Shown here piece by piece: positions 35,486 to 46,772 of a stretch of 64,000 bases of DNA (the stretch's first letter is position 1; the number at the start of each line of letters is the position of its first letter). The notes beneath the pieces were generated by a model. It had not been told where the DNA came from, searched no databases, and worked only from the letters and a program-made list of their open reading frames with translations. The DNA comes from Pogostemon cablin (Eukaryota; Streptophyta; Magnoliopsida; Lamiales; Lamiaceae). Location: assembly GCA_023678885.1 (NCBI GenBank), contig CM042957.1:2495648-2559647 (forward strand). Direction: 5' to 3'. A program made the position numbers and the translations under genes.

Positions 35486-35706
35486 CACCTACTTCTTGGG
35501 CGGTTCGCGTGGCTTCGACTCCGTCTCTTCGATTCTTGGCTCTTTCACTCCGTTTTGCTAAGAAAACACTCAAATAGCTCCACTAACACCTGATTCATGC
35601 TATTTCACAATATATATAGGTTTTCCACCTATTTCCACATCAAAACTCTCCAAAACTAGCACAAAACATAGCGCCAAACTTGTGAATTTACACATTCATC
35701 ACACCT

Positions 35707-36421
35707 CCCATTAACGTGAAAAACATTGGTTGTCCCACCTTTATGCTGTAATACTGAGATACTTCCTACATTGTTGAATTTAGCAACCCAGTGTATTCCA
35801 TTAAGATCGTAAATATGAACAGAGTATTTTTAGTACAATCGAACTGGCTATAAAATATAGTTGGAACAACCTACAAAATATAAAAATAGCAACATATTTA
35901 GGCTCACAATTAAAAAATTATTATCACGAAAATAGGTATATTATGTTTCATTTGTGCACAAGTATGTAAAGAAGTAAATAAAGAATCCTTATACAAATGA
36001 AGGAGGGTAGAAGTAAATAAACATTGCAACGGCTATAGAAGTAAATAAAGAATCATGATACAAATGAAAGAGGATAGAGATATAATTAGATTTCTGCTTC
36101 CTGAAATTTATGTTATCAAGAAAAAGATAAATTATAAGCTCATGTAATTTATAAAGGAAGACTTGAACCAATGCTTAAAATAAACTTCAAACCTAAGAAA
36201 TTTATTGTTTGAAACATGGAAAGAGAAGCATATTAAACCATTTTAACCCAATTAAGAGAACATACTGGAGAAAGGACTTCCAAAATTTTAACGGTTTGAG
36301 TTACTAATTTAAAGCAATAATGCACAACTGCAAAGAGCAGGAAAAATATCTTAATCAACCTGTCATATATACCCCTACTTTTTTCCTCATCTCAGTACTA
36401 TATACTTGCAGAAAAAATTAC
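35707..36421. other. Flank of the Athila insertion, with a short open stretch
   Basis: On the minus strand 35707-35822 reads open with pieces such as VHIYDLNGIHWVAKF and stops exactly at the Athila target site. I do not recognise it. A near-duplicate GAAGTAAATAAAGAATC occurs twice near 35970 and 36030. Nothing else is visible. Confidence 0.35.
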
Positions 36422-36538
36422 CTTTCGCGTAGGAGCTTAGCTAATTCAGCACTTTTATTTCCATTGACCTAATGAGCATTGAGAAGTATAAGCTCCTCCT
36501 CCAGAGTCCAAGCATGTGGATTTAAATGATCGTGCTGC
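36422..36538 (-). pseudogene. MYB3R-like exon fragment
   Basis: The minus strand has an exon with both splice sites preserved (CTTTCAG before it, GTAATT after it). It reads HDHLNPHAWTLEEELILL, then NAH, a TAG stop, and VNGNKSAELAKLL. This is the junction of the second and third repeats of a three-repeat MYB DNA-binding domain (family pattern HNHLNP, WT-EEE, GNKWAELAK-LPGR). The stop replaces a Gln position, and the third-repeat Trp has become Ser. No adjacent MYB exon is visible, so it is an isolated fragment, possibly captured by a mobile element. Confidence 0.65.
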
Positions 36539-37530
36539 CTGAAAGTTAAAAAATCATATTTATTCCTACTAAATCAATTGTCAATTAACCATGAAAAATA
36601 AGGCTATGCAAATACATATCAATATTGTGCTTGGTCAAGATTTATTTATATTTAATTGTATGCAATCCAGTTTTTTAGTCTCTTTCCAAGAAGGCCTCAT
36701 TTGCACACATCTATGATTTTCCCATCTATTGGAGCTAGACCTATTTTATTTCCTTATTTTCTATTGTATATATTGTTTGTAGTCCAGTCCATACACCAAT
36801 ATTATATAAATAGAAGTTAGAAAAAAAATATTTTTTTCCTTTAAGAATTTTAACAGTGTCATAGGTAATGATCAACTTATTCTATGTCCGAACAACATAG
36901 AATATGTTGTTTGCATATGATTATTGTGTAAAGATCAGCATAATATTTAAAATATAAAATCAAAGACTGAAATTTGACTGACATGCATAAAAAATCATTG
37001 CAATAATAATGGAGCTTCATTACAGAAATAAAATTTCTAGTTATCTCATTAGTATATGTTTTATATACCGTTAGAGCTTCATTAATCATGAATATTAGTT
37101 AATCTAAGTTTTAGTCTTTAGTTGAGTTAGTCATGGTCAGTGAGCTAACAATAAATAAATAGTTAGTGACAACCATACTTGATTTACAGTTAATTTGACG
37201 AAATCTATAGAAAGAATTTCAATTTTTGGTTCCTGAAAAGTACATGAGATAGAAAAAATTAAAAAAGTAAATTATTTACAAACCAAAGAAAAAACGTAAG
37301 GATACGAAATGAAGTTCCAATTAATTTTTCACAAATATCCATATAGTACCATGCCAATAATTAAGAGATTAGAGGACAAAAAATCTATTATATCCATTAT
37401 TAACAAAAATAATTTCAAGAAGCTTAAAAGTCAAAGAAGAAAACGTTAACCTAGGAAAAAATTGGGACTTGACCATTAAGTTGCTCAAACGCATGTAAAT
37501 AGTAAAAATAAAAGCGAAAAAGATTAAAAA

Positions 37531-37644
37531 ATGGGATAAATTTTTAGATTGTACGCTTTAATTCAAAGGCAATAGAAATATAAGAGAATGGGATAAATTT
37601 TTAGATTGTACACTTTAATTCAAAGGCAATAGAAATATAAGAGA
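37531..37644. repeat. 57-bp tandem duplication
   Basis: ATGGGATAAATTTTTAGATT and the next 37 bp occur twice back to back (starts 37531 and 37588) with one difference (TACGC versus TACAC). Confidence 0.9.
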
Positions 37645-37699
37645 ATAAAATAATAAAAAGGGATAAACTCTTTTTTTTTCAAGATTGTTATTACAGAAT

Positions 37700-37810
37700 T
37701 CGAGGGATCATTTCTTATGCATATCATCTGAAAAACGTCTCTTCATCCTGATAACCATTTTGTGATTACCAGATTCACCAAGTTTCTTGATTTGTATACA
37801 GTCAACCCTC
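37700..37810 (-). pseudogene. Unidentified exon-like fragment
   Basis: On the minus strand, after an acceptor-like TTTTTTCATAG, a stretch of 33 codons is open (IERVDCIQIKKLGESG and then HKMVIRMKRRFSDD) and ends at TGA. I do not recognise the protein. It is on the same strand as the MYB-like fragment and the exon-like pieces at 38570-38655 and 39605-39690. Confidence 0.35.
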
Positions 37811-38244
37811 TCAATCTATGAAAAAATATAGTTATTACTTAGCAACCTAATGCAAACTTAATAATGGATAATTAAATATATTTATTCATTGTTGTTAAAG
37901 GTTTCTGTAAACTAAACATGAGACCGAATAATAAGGCCACCTAAAGATTCAAACATTTCTCACTCTTAATCATGTAAACAATTAAACCTGAAATTTAACA
38001 TTAAAAAATGATATAGCATACACTAAAGGAAATAAAGAAAAATTTTATTATGATATAAACATGAACTGAATATCTTACCTCGATTTTATAACAGGTGCTT
38101 TGTGGTAATAATTGTGTAGGCACATGATATCCGATATCATGAGTTTGTATAGAAGAAAAGTCATGACAAATGCAATGTTAGCAATTGTGCTTAAAAAATA
38201 CGCTAGAATCATCATAAAAAAAGATAAACGTGATAAACACACTT

Positions 38245-38822
38245 CCTTGAGTAAGAAAGAGAAGGGCTTATTTACAAATGAGCAGGCCAATCGTAGGATC
38301 CGATTAGATATGATTAGATTCATCATAAGAATTGCAGATTAAAAAAGAAAACTTAAGCATAAAAGTCGTTTGACATTTGTGCTTATGCCAAACCAAGAAA
38401 ATAGAAAGAAAAAGTCTCAAGAATTACTAATAATATTGACATCAATAAAATTACGTCTATAAGCCAAACCAACAAAATAACAATCGATTAACGTATGCAT
38501 ACATATATGCAACAACAACAACAAAACATCTATAAGTCATTTAATTAAACAAACTTACCAAAGAGATAAATGATGGGCAGTGTTTGTTTTCTTTTAGATC
38601 CCATTGTAAAATGTTGTTCTCATGAAGAACTTTAAAGCCATCTGCAGCATCATTAAAATTAAAAAATAAAAAATAAAAGAACTTCTTAAATATATAGGAA
38701 GTGAAAAAAAGTCATAGGCATAAAGAGTGGTGAAACAACAATGTTAAAACAGATACCTAGTTGCAGCATCAAGTGCTTTGCAATTGCCTAAGAAATTCTT
38801 TCTTAATGTTCTTGAATATACA
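38245..38822 (-). repeat. Direct duplication, copy A, with exon-like fragments
   Basis: This 578-bp segment recurs at 39284-39848. On the minus strand it has an exon-like piece bounded by CTGCAG and GTAAGT (GFKVLHENNILQWDLKEN), and another ending before GTATCTG (NFLGNCKALDAATR). I do not recognise the parent gene. Confidence 0.75.
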
Positions 38823-39283
38823 TAGAAAGTCCTCCATCTGTAATACTTCATGACTATGTACATCTTTCCAGACAATACACAATAAAGTTTTTCTAAGTTG
38901 AATACCACTAAAAAAATATAATTTAAACACAAAATAATAATTATAATGGTTCATATATGAGTAGTATTAGTACTATTTCACTCATAACTTTTACCATTTG
39001 ATACAACGAAACCAACACGGTAGACTTCTATGGAGCTTCAACTAATCAAAATAAACTAAATAACATAAAAAATTGAAAAAAAAAACTGTCTAAGAGTTGA
39101 CATTCGTTAAAGATGTTAACGACACTGCTATTTACATGTGAAATTAAGTCACCGATACAGTTGAACAAAACTACCCCTAAACCTGATTAATTTTACCAAT
39201 AGTTTAAACATTACCTAAAGCCACCAACAATACTGTTGTTAGCATATATCAACTTATGTTTGTCAAAAATACCACAAATGAGC

Positions 39284-39848
39284 CCTTGAGTAAGAAAGAA
39301 AAAGACTAATTCACAAATGAGCAGGACAATCGTATGATCCATTAGATATGGTTAGATTCATCATAAGAATTGCATATTAAAAAAAAAACCTTAAACGCAA
39401 AAGTCATTTGACAATTGTGCTTATGCCAAACCAAGAAAATAAAAAGAAAAAACCTCAAGAATCACTAATAATATTGACATCAATAAAATTACATCAATAA
39501 GCCAAACCAACAAAACAACAATTGATTGACGTATGCATATATATATACAGCAACAACAAAATATCTATCATTCATTTAATTAAACAAATTTACCACCGAT
39601 GAATGATGGGCAGAGTTTGTATGCTTTTAGATCCCATTGTAAAATGTTGTTCTCATGAAGAACTTTAAGGCCATCAGCGGCATTATTAAGATTTAAAAAA
39701 AATAAAAGAACTTAAATATATAGAAAGTAAAAAAGAAGTCATAGGTATAAAGAGTAGTAAACAACAATGTTAAAGCATATACCTAGTTGCAGTACCAAGT
39801 GCTTTGCAATTACCTAAGAAATTCTTCCTTGGTGTTCTCGAATATACA
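39284..39848 (-). repeat. Direct duplication, copy B, with exon-like fragments
   Basis: Matches copy A in order and orientation with scattered differences and small gaps. The peptide GLKVLHENNILQWDLK is kept, whereas the donor site of that piece is changed. It is followed directly by the second copy of the 102-bp direct repeat. Confidence 0.75.
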
Positions 39849-39849
39849 C

Positions 39850-39953
39850 TGTAGTTAAACTCCTTATTTATTACTAGAGTTTAAAGTTAAAAAAACCACA
39901 TAATTCACACCATAAACTCAGTTTATAGGAAACTAACCTTTATTTACTTATAT
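39850..39953. repeat. Direct repeat, second copy (first at 19987-20088)
   Basis: Same sequence as 19987-20088 with about ten differences. Confidence 0.8.
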
Positions 39954-40118
39954 GTGTGAGGGGGAGAAACTGGTAGTATAAAAATAATATGTGATTTATT
40001 TATAATAAATGCTAAACTTAGTTGGAAATATTTCTTTTGAACTTATCGGAAATATTTAAAACTTCAACGTAGATAGACTTAATGTTGAGACTACAAAGTA
40101 GTCGAATATATTAATAAA

Positions 40119-40365
40119 GGGTTAATTACAAAAAAAACACGAACTTTACTCATATTGCAAATTAATCCTCACTTTTGAGAAATTATAAAAAAAATCCACC
40201 ATCTTTAAGTATTGTTTAAAAAAACCCAAAAACCCTACTTTTAATCACAAATTGGGTTTTTTTTTTCAACCATACTTAAAGTTATGGTTTTTTTTTTGCA
40301 ATTTCTCAAAAGTGATGATTAATTTGCAATAGGAGTAAAATTCGTGATTTTTTTTGCAATTAACC
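40119..40365. mobile_element. Fold-back MITE with 11-bp target duplication
   Basis: The two halves are inverted copies over almost the whole 247 bp. The ends are GGTTAATTACAAAAAAAACA and its inverted partner. The flanks are ATATTAATAAA on both sides (40108-40118 and 40366-40376). A transcript would form a long hairpin. The superfamily is uncertain; a Mutator-like origin would fit the long duplication. Confidence 0.85.
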
Positions 40366-40376
40366 ATATTAATAAA

Positions 40377-40867
40377 CTTAGTGTAATGGTCGTTAATTTA
40401 TTATCTTAATGTAATAAATTTAAATATTACTCTATTCGTACTTTAAAATTCTCTTAATTCCACAAAATTTTTCACGCTTTGAAATATTACAACAATATGG
40501 ACTAGTTCACCTGATTTATAAGTGACCAAGGTTCGATTCTCAAAGAATTATAAGCTCACAACTTGGAGAAAGGTAAAGTAAGGGTATTTGCTAACTAACT
40601 ATATTAACGATAGCCTTTGCATTAATAAAAATAGTACGTATTTAATAATACTCTATCTAATAATTTGAAAAGTAATTTTAATTTCAAATTTGACAATCCA
40701 TTTTAATACATATATATACCGTTAATTTATACTTAATTTTTTTATTACCTAATAAAAAATAGGTCGACAATGTTTGTAAAAATAAATGAATAGTGTTTGG
40801 TGGGATGAAAGGATTATAAATTATACCGATAAAAATATTATATTTATTAGTATATAAAAAAAATGAT
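40377..40867. other. AT-rich intergenic DNA
   Basis: I see no gene or element. Confidence 0.5.
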
Positions 40868-41105
40868 AAAGTTCGCGTCGCCGCGGGTGGGCAACAGCGT
40901 GTTCTCAAAATCCTGCGCCTGTGAGGAACACGCACGATAAAGTTCCCCGTGGGTTTTGGATAATACTGGATGATGTTTAGAGGGACTACAAAGCAACCGC
41001 CTATCTCAAAAAAGAGTATGACATTCTCGAATCCCCAACAACAACGGAATGGTTCCTGATGATAAAGGAAATTGGGATTTCGGCCCACCCATCTGCTACA
41101 CCCCA
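40868..41105 (+). pseudogene. PLA1-II lipase remnant, copy 3
   Basis: Pieces of the lipase C-terminal half are readable in order on the plus strand: FASPRVGNSVFSK (about 40874-40912, equal to VFGSPQVGNSAF), ATAYLKKEYDIL (about 40996-41032) and NNNGMVPDDKGNW (about 41038-41076). They are in different frames. No GHSLG elbow remains. It lies upstream of MIP3 on the same strand, the same order as the other module copies. Confidence 0.75.
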
Positions 41106-41950
41106 CTACCCCAATCATCCATCCAATTACTTCTTACTACTCCCTCTGCTTCTTAATTACTTCTTCCCGTAAATTTCGACTTCATGGATTCCTACGCCAG
41201 TTGCTTTAGGGCGGATGCAGGTGCTGCTAGACGGTTTGCAGAGTGTAGCATACTTCCTTTTTTCCTTTGCTCGCCTCTCATTGGCTGATGATGGGGAGCA
41301 TGTCTGGTGCGTGTTGTCTTCTAGTTGAGAGTAATATTCAGGATGTCTTTCCTTACCGTTATCTTTGTCTTTAGCCTGTCGCCATTTCCCAGGACCCATT
41401 CCGATACCTTTCCCATATGTCCTCCAAAGGGTGGATCTCCGAGGCGATCTTGCTCTTTCGATTCCTTAAATGTCTCTCTTAATCTTGGAGCCATGTTGCC
41501 CTGCCGAAGTGTCTCGATTGCCGATTCCTCTAGTGTGTTTCCTGCTCTTCGGCCCGTTTAGGTTTGTTTTGGGCTTTCGACTCGTTTAACATAAGGGTAT
41601 AATACCCATAACATCAACGAAATGATAAACAACGAAGAATTAAAAATTATACTAATTCAAATGGGGAGGATACCGACCATAAACATGATGGACCTTAATG
41701 TTGGGCTGAAAATTACTTGGGCCATGTCATTGAATCAATCCTGGGAAATTTAACATCGTAATCTTCATCACTAATGCGTGTCATTTACAAGATATATAGT
41801 GAATTCCTGATTGATATTTCATAACATTAATAAAAATAAAACTATATTCTATAAATAATTATTAAACCCAAAATGTAAATCTTCTAACCCAACCCTGCCC
41901 CAACGAATGGAGTATTATACAAAAATCGAATTACAACGACACCGAATTCG
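41106..41950. other. Intergenic DNA upstream of MIP3
   Basis: The stretch 41157-41580 is less AT-rich and open in parts on the minus strand (for example RLRETFKESKEQDRLGDPPF near 41450-41510), but frames shift and I do not recognise it. Confidence 0.4.
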
Positions 41951-41952
41951 CG

Positions 41953-41960
41953 TATAAATA
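41953..41960 (+). promoter_or_regulatory. Candidate TATA box of MIP3
   Basis: TATAAATA lies about 540 bp before the ATG and about 120 bp before the leader repeats. Confidence 0.5.
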
Positions 41961-42075
41961 CTCCTTAAAGAAGTTCATTAAACTGTCATGTCTGATGCCT
42001 ATGATTGATCTATTTGCTCCGAATCGACTTGCACTCGGAATAGTCGAACATTTATTTTTATTTTTTTGGAAGAGA

Positions 42076-42340
42076 GGTTCTTGGATTCTTGAATCTTGGT
42101 AATTTTGAAACCCTAAATTTGGGCTTTATTGAGGCGGTTCTTACTTTAACCATTGGATGTTTATGCAATCTCATGTCTCAGGTTCTTGGATTCTTGAATC
42201 TTGGTAATTTTGTAACCCTAAATTTTGGGCTTTACTGAGGAGGCTCTTACTTTAATCTGTGGATGATTCTGCAGTCTCATGTCTCAGGTTTCTGGATTCT
42301 TGAATCGTGGTAATTTTGAAACCCGGAATTTCTGTACTCT
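42076..42340 (+). repeat. Tandem repeat in the MIP3 5' leader
   Basis: A unit of about 106 bp beginning GGTTCTTGGATTCTTGAATC starts at 42076, 42181 and 42288 (the third is partial). Each unit contains AATTTTG, CCCTAAATTT, GGGCTTTA and CTCATGTCTCAG. The same units are kept in the inverted copy at 8297-8865. Confidence 0.88.
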
Positions 42341-42497
42341 CATTTCATTCTGCCGTCTTTTTTTTTTTTTTCATTTAACCTTTTAAATTTTTTAAATTAT
42401 GCAGGATAAGTTGATTACTCGTTTTGACGATCTAATTGGTCCCGAGTGATTTATGGACTTGAATTTTTGCTGTAGATAGGAAACAATTGAGTGATCA

Positions 42498-45400
42498 ATG
42501 GCCACGGTTGACGTGATCAGATGTTGCCTCGACTCTATTGGACAAGTAAGCTATGGCTTGTTTGTTATTGTTTATTTTTGCTGGTTCGCTATGGGTAGAT
42601 TGAATTTTTCATTGTTAAAATGCGACAGTTGTTGCATAATCATTTTTGTGAGAATGCATAGAGGGAAAGATGGTTTTGTAGGAATTAGATTGATAATTTT
42701 TAAGGAGAATGTGGATTTCAGCCCATAATCCGATATCTTATATTAAGTGGATTTTCCAGATATCAGAGAACATTAAAGATGCAATTGTATATTTGGATGC
42801 TGGGAGTTCTGAGAGTTTCCAGTTTCTTGGGGCAATCCCTTTATTTCTGGAGCTAGGGGCACGGGGTGTTTGTAGCTTGGAGAATATCTCGGCTGTTGAT
42901 GAGGTGCCATGCATGACCTGATCCATCTTTATGTTCTTTTTATTTGTTTTGTATTAATAAGTTTGTCTTTTGAATTCTAAGGAATATAATCAATCATGAT
43001 GTATAAGTTGGGTGGCATCCTTGGGAAAAACATCTGGATATAGAGTGGCGATCATTTCTTATAGTTACTCTTGGGATGTATCTTCTGCAAACTTTAGTTT
43101 AGACTAGCAAACTCTTTTTTATACTTGCATTTCCGCAATTTATTCTTTCAAAAATGAGCGAATGAGTGTGAACCAACTTGATAGTTGTGAATGATGTATA
43201 GAAGGCTACCATGTACGCATAATTACAACAAGCTCAGAGGTCTACTTTGGGGTCAATTACCTGATTTCTGAATGCCTTTTTAATGTCGTGATGGCCTTGT
43301 AACATAATAGGTTTGAGAGTTTTTAGTTATTATATAATTATTGTTTTCTGCAGTTCTCATAGCTATTGTTTTTTAGGTTGTCGACAAGAAGACAAATATT
43401 GACCCTGCAAGGAAGGTTGTCGTGATCACAACGCGTCTTCTAAGTGATGCACACCGATATATTTTACGATGCCTGAGCACGCTTCAAAGTGTTCACTACT
43501 GTGTTATATACACATCAATCTCAGAGGTGTCCACTTGTGCAACTGTTGGAAGTTTTACTTTTTACACTTTTTATCCCATTTAGTAGATGACCCAGTTAAC
43601 TAGAAGTACCTGATTACTGAACACAGCCATTAACATGTAATCTGGTAGATTATCTAACCTGTTGTCAGTTCAGTGTGAATTGCAAAATTCAAGTGTTGTG
43701 CATTTTATTGCTTGTATTTTCCAGGTCTCAGTAATTGGTTCAGAGAAAAGAATGTGAAGATCATATTCAAAGCATCTCTTTGCTCATATATATTCTTCCT
43801 AATTTAGGTGGCTCACTCAACATTTCCTGATTCTCCTCTGGGCCCGGATGCTTATCATGAATACGAATCTTTACTCAACCAAGACTATGATGAGCTTGTT
43901 AAGAAACACAAGACCGGTCATGTGTCTAGTAACAGTGGACTCCTGGAAAATACTGCCTCTGAAGACGAAGGATGGGCAGAACTGACTTCAATTGAAGATG
44001 ATATTTCCAAACTTGATAATATTTCAAGTGCAAAACCTCCACCGGAAGATTATTTCAGTGGCTACTCTGAAGATATTGATCAAAAATTGAAGGTTTCAGT
44101 GCATCACTTCCCTTTAATATTTTGTCCTTTTTCTCCAAGAGTCTTTGTTCTGCCTTCAGAAGGTTTTGTTGCTGAAGCAGGCTTATCTGCTGAGCATGAG
44201 AACTCTATAAGCTCTGGTTTGCCTCCATTAAGTACAGGGAAACATGCCGATACTGAGGATGTCAGCCCTGGGGCAAGTCTAACAGCTCAGTTTCTCTATC
44301 ATTTGGCCTTAAAGGTGATTAAGCATTGCCTTCTTTAGATTTTCTTTTGTTAAACTCACATGAACAATTTGGCTCTCAGTGATTTACTTGGCTACCCAAC
44401 TTTTTAGATTACCTTATGAGATTGAGAAAGGATAATTTCCTGGTTGAAATCTATATTTTTAGTGGAAAACTAGAAATATGTTATCAGCATTAATGATTAG
44501 AAAATTGTATATTAGATTTTGATAATAGACATCCTAGAGAATACAGTGCATCATTGTGTGTGCTCATGGGAAATGGGCACGTATTAATAATGAGAGTCTC
44601 ATTTTGCAATGTATCCTGAAGGTATATCATATCAATAACATATCATCATATGGTGATTTCAAGGCATCATATCATTCTTTACCTTCTGAAAAATCTGAGG
44701 AAATGTACTTGCTTGTCACGTCCTCTGTTTAAAGCTGAACTAAAATTTTCTTTCTTTATGTTAAGACTTGTCACCTTATTTGTTCTGTATGTAAAAAAAT
44801 TGTTTCAGTAATATTATATTTTCATTTCTATCTAAAATTTGCAGATGGATTTGAAACTTGAAATATTTTCTCTGGGTGATTTGTCGAAAAATATAGGAAA
44901 GCTTTTGACAGATATGTCTAGCCTCTATGATGTTGGCCGGCGCAAAAGATCGGCAGGGTTGCTGCTCATTGATCGTACACTCGATCTTCTTACTCCATGT
45001 TGTCATGGGGACTCCCTTGTGGATCGGATGTTTTCATTTCTGCCTCGTGGGAAACTGATAACATCTGCAAGTCAGTTGAAAGGCTCCCAGAAACAACTTA
45101 AAATTGGCCCTGTAAAATTAGAGCGTGCTCCTCTTGCTTTACAGATCCCACTAGAAAAGTTCATTATTCAAGAAGATACAAAAAAACGTTCCCAGCTTTT
45201 GGAAAGTATAGAAGCATTTCTGCATGGGTGGGATAGTTTCAACTCAGATATTCCCGGTGTTGAGTTAATAAAATGCAGTAAGAAATTGAATGATTTAAGT
45301 TGCTTTCAACAAAATGATAATGAACTTCTGCATGGGTCTTTTGTATCTTCTGATAACTTTCGTGGAGCACCGTTCCTTGAAGCAATACTTGAGCGGAGGA

Positions 45401-46772
45401 CAAAAGATGGGGCTGTGTTGATCAAGAAATGGCTTCAAGAAAGTTTACGTCAGGAGAACATAACTTCGAATTTAAAAATTCGTCCAGGTTTAGCTTCTAA
45501 GCTTGAGTTACAGTCTTTGGTCAGGGAACTAGCCAAAAGGCAGTCATCTTTAGTAAAACACAAAGGAATCATTCAGATAGCCGCAGCGACTTTACATGCT
45601 TTAGATGAATCGCATTCTGCAAGTTGGGATGCATTTGATAGTGCCGAGAAAATTTTACATGTGAATGCTGCAGATACAAGCCAAAGCCTTGCCGCTCAAA
45701 TCAGTGACCTCATAAACAAGACTGTTTTAGTAAAAAATAATACAGCGGAGAGATCTCGGGGATTATTCACTTTAGAAGATGCTCTGCTCCTCACAGTTGT
45801 AGGGTATATATTGGCTGGCGAGAATTTCCCAACCTCTGGTTCTGGTGGTCCGTTTTCATGGCAAGAGGAGCATTTCATGAAAGAAGCTATCGTGGACGCC
45901 ATTCTTGAGAATCCTAATGTCTCTAAGCTAAAGTTTCTACAAGGTTTCTCTGAGGAGATTGAAGCCAAGTTAAAGACGACAACTGGTGAGAAGAAGCAAG
46001 ATACTGAAGATGCTGATTTTGAGGATGATGAGTGGGGCAATTGGGGCGATGAGGATGCTGATATGGATACGAGCAAGGAGGAAGTGTATGGAGACATGCA
46101 ATTAAAGCTAGAACTTCGGGACAGAGTGGATAATCTTTTCAAATTTCTACATAAACTGTCAAGTATGAAGAGAAACGCTGTGCTCAGGGAGGGGATGTTC
46201 GCTCTGGAAAATAGACGTACTGATGATCCTTCTTTGAGAAAAGGATTGCTCTATAAGCTTCTGACTAATATTCTAAACAACAATGATGTACCTGGCCTGG
46301 AGCATCACTCCTCTACTGTGGGACGCCTCTTTAAGAGTGGATTCGGAAGATTCGGCCTTGGACAGGTATTGCTTAGTCGAACACAAATATATTCGTTTCT
46401 TATAAAGATTCTGAGGTGATAAGTTTCTCTTTTGCATCCAACAGGCTAAACCTAGTCTTTCGGAGCAGAATGTTATCTTAATTTTTGTCGTTGGAGGCAT
46501 CAACGGGTTAGAGGTTTGCTTTCTTTATCTCTATCCTCTACGTGTCTGATCTTAACCCAGATCGTCTTAATTGTCTGTAGACTCTCTGTTCATCATACTA
46601 AGTGAAGGAGTATATTTTGTCGATCTGTTTGATTGCTTTCCAGGTGCGCGAAGTGCAAGAGGCGTTAACCGGGAGCAGCCGGCCTGATGTTGAAGTGATA
46701 CTGGGTGGAACAACTTTTCTTACACCGGAGAACATGCGCGAATTACTTTTGGGTGACTATTCTCATCTTTAA
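42498..46772 (+). CDS. MIP3: Sec1/Munc18-family protein, MIP3/SCFD2 type
   Basis: Seven exons: 42498-42545, 42760-42903, 43377-43526, 43808-44314, 44845-46365, 46445-46513 and 46644-46772. Joined, they give about 855 aa. All exons keep phase 0. The protein starts MATVDVIRCCLDSIGQISEN and carries SM-protein features: an N-terminal domain with VYLDAGSSESFQF and VITTRLLSDAHRY, then SAGLLLIDRTLDLLTPCCHGD in domain 2. It has an acidic insert (DADFEDDEWGNWGDEDAD) and a C-terminal IFVVGGINGLE strand. In Arabidopsis MIP3 works with MAG2, MIP1 and MIP2 as an ER tethering complex for Golgi-to-ER traffic; that role is inferred here from family. The exon 2 donor (GTGCCA) is weak, so that boundary is the least sure. 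It is the only full copy; two partial 5' copies lie at 1125-1340 and 8297-8865. Confidence 0.9.

Larger units (their letters stand above)
21757..35701 (-). mobile_element. Complete Athila-type Ty3/gypsy LTR retrotransposon
   Basis: The element is 13,945 bp, read on the minus strand, with a 5-bp target duplication CACCT on both sides. The 5' LTR is 34037-35701 and the 3' LTR 21757-23412. Order in the direction of transcription: LTR, tRNA-Asp-type primer-binding site, gag, linker with repeats, protease, reverse transcriptase, RNase H, integrase, a second polypurine-like tract, a repeat array, a third ORF, a non-coding 3' region, polypurine tract, LTR. The primer site, the CDLGAS protease motif and a third ORF after integrase together place it in the Athila lineage. 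I count at least 15 substitutions and two indels between the LTRs, about 99 percent identity, so it is a young insertion. Coding is interrupted by TAG codons, one shift and a changed RT catalytic residue, so this copy cannot replicate alone. Confidence 0.95.
34037..35701 (-). repeat. 5' LTR of the Athila element
   Basis: 1665 bp. The likely promoter is the TATA box GTATAAAAGG (minus strand, 35024-35032), which puts the 9-mer array in U3 and most of the LTR (34037 to about 35000) in R-U5. A second TATA-like site near 35612 lies too close to the LTR start to be the main one. Confidence 0.93.

Noticed and set aside
38112..38342. A basic 76-aa ORF
   Set aside because: It is Lys/Arg-rich because of AT-rich composition, overlaps duplication copy A, and is not kept in copy B.
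38570..38655. Protein-kinase catalytic loop suggested by HENNILQWDLK
   Set aside because: The HRD core is absent and no other kinase motif is nearby; similarity is too short.
40684..41118. A 144-aa minus-strand ORF
   Set aside because: It is antisense to the lipase remnant and matches no family.
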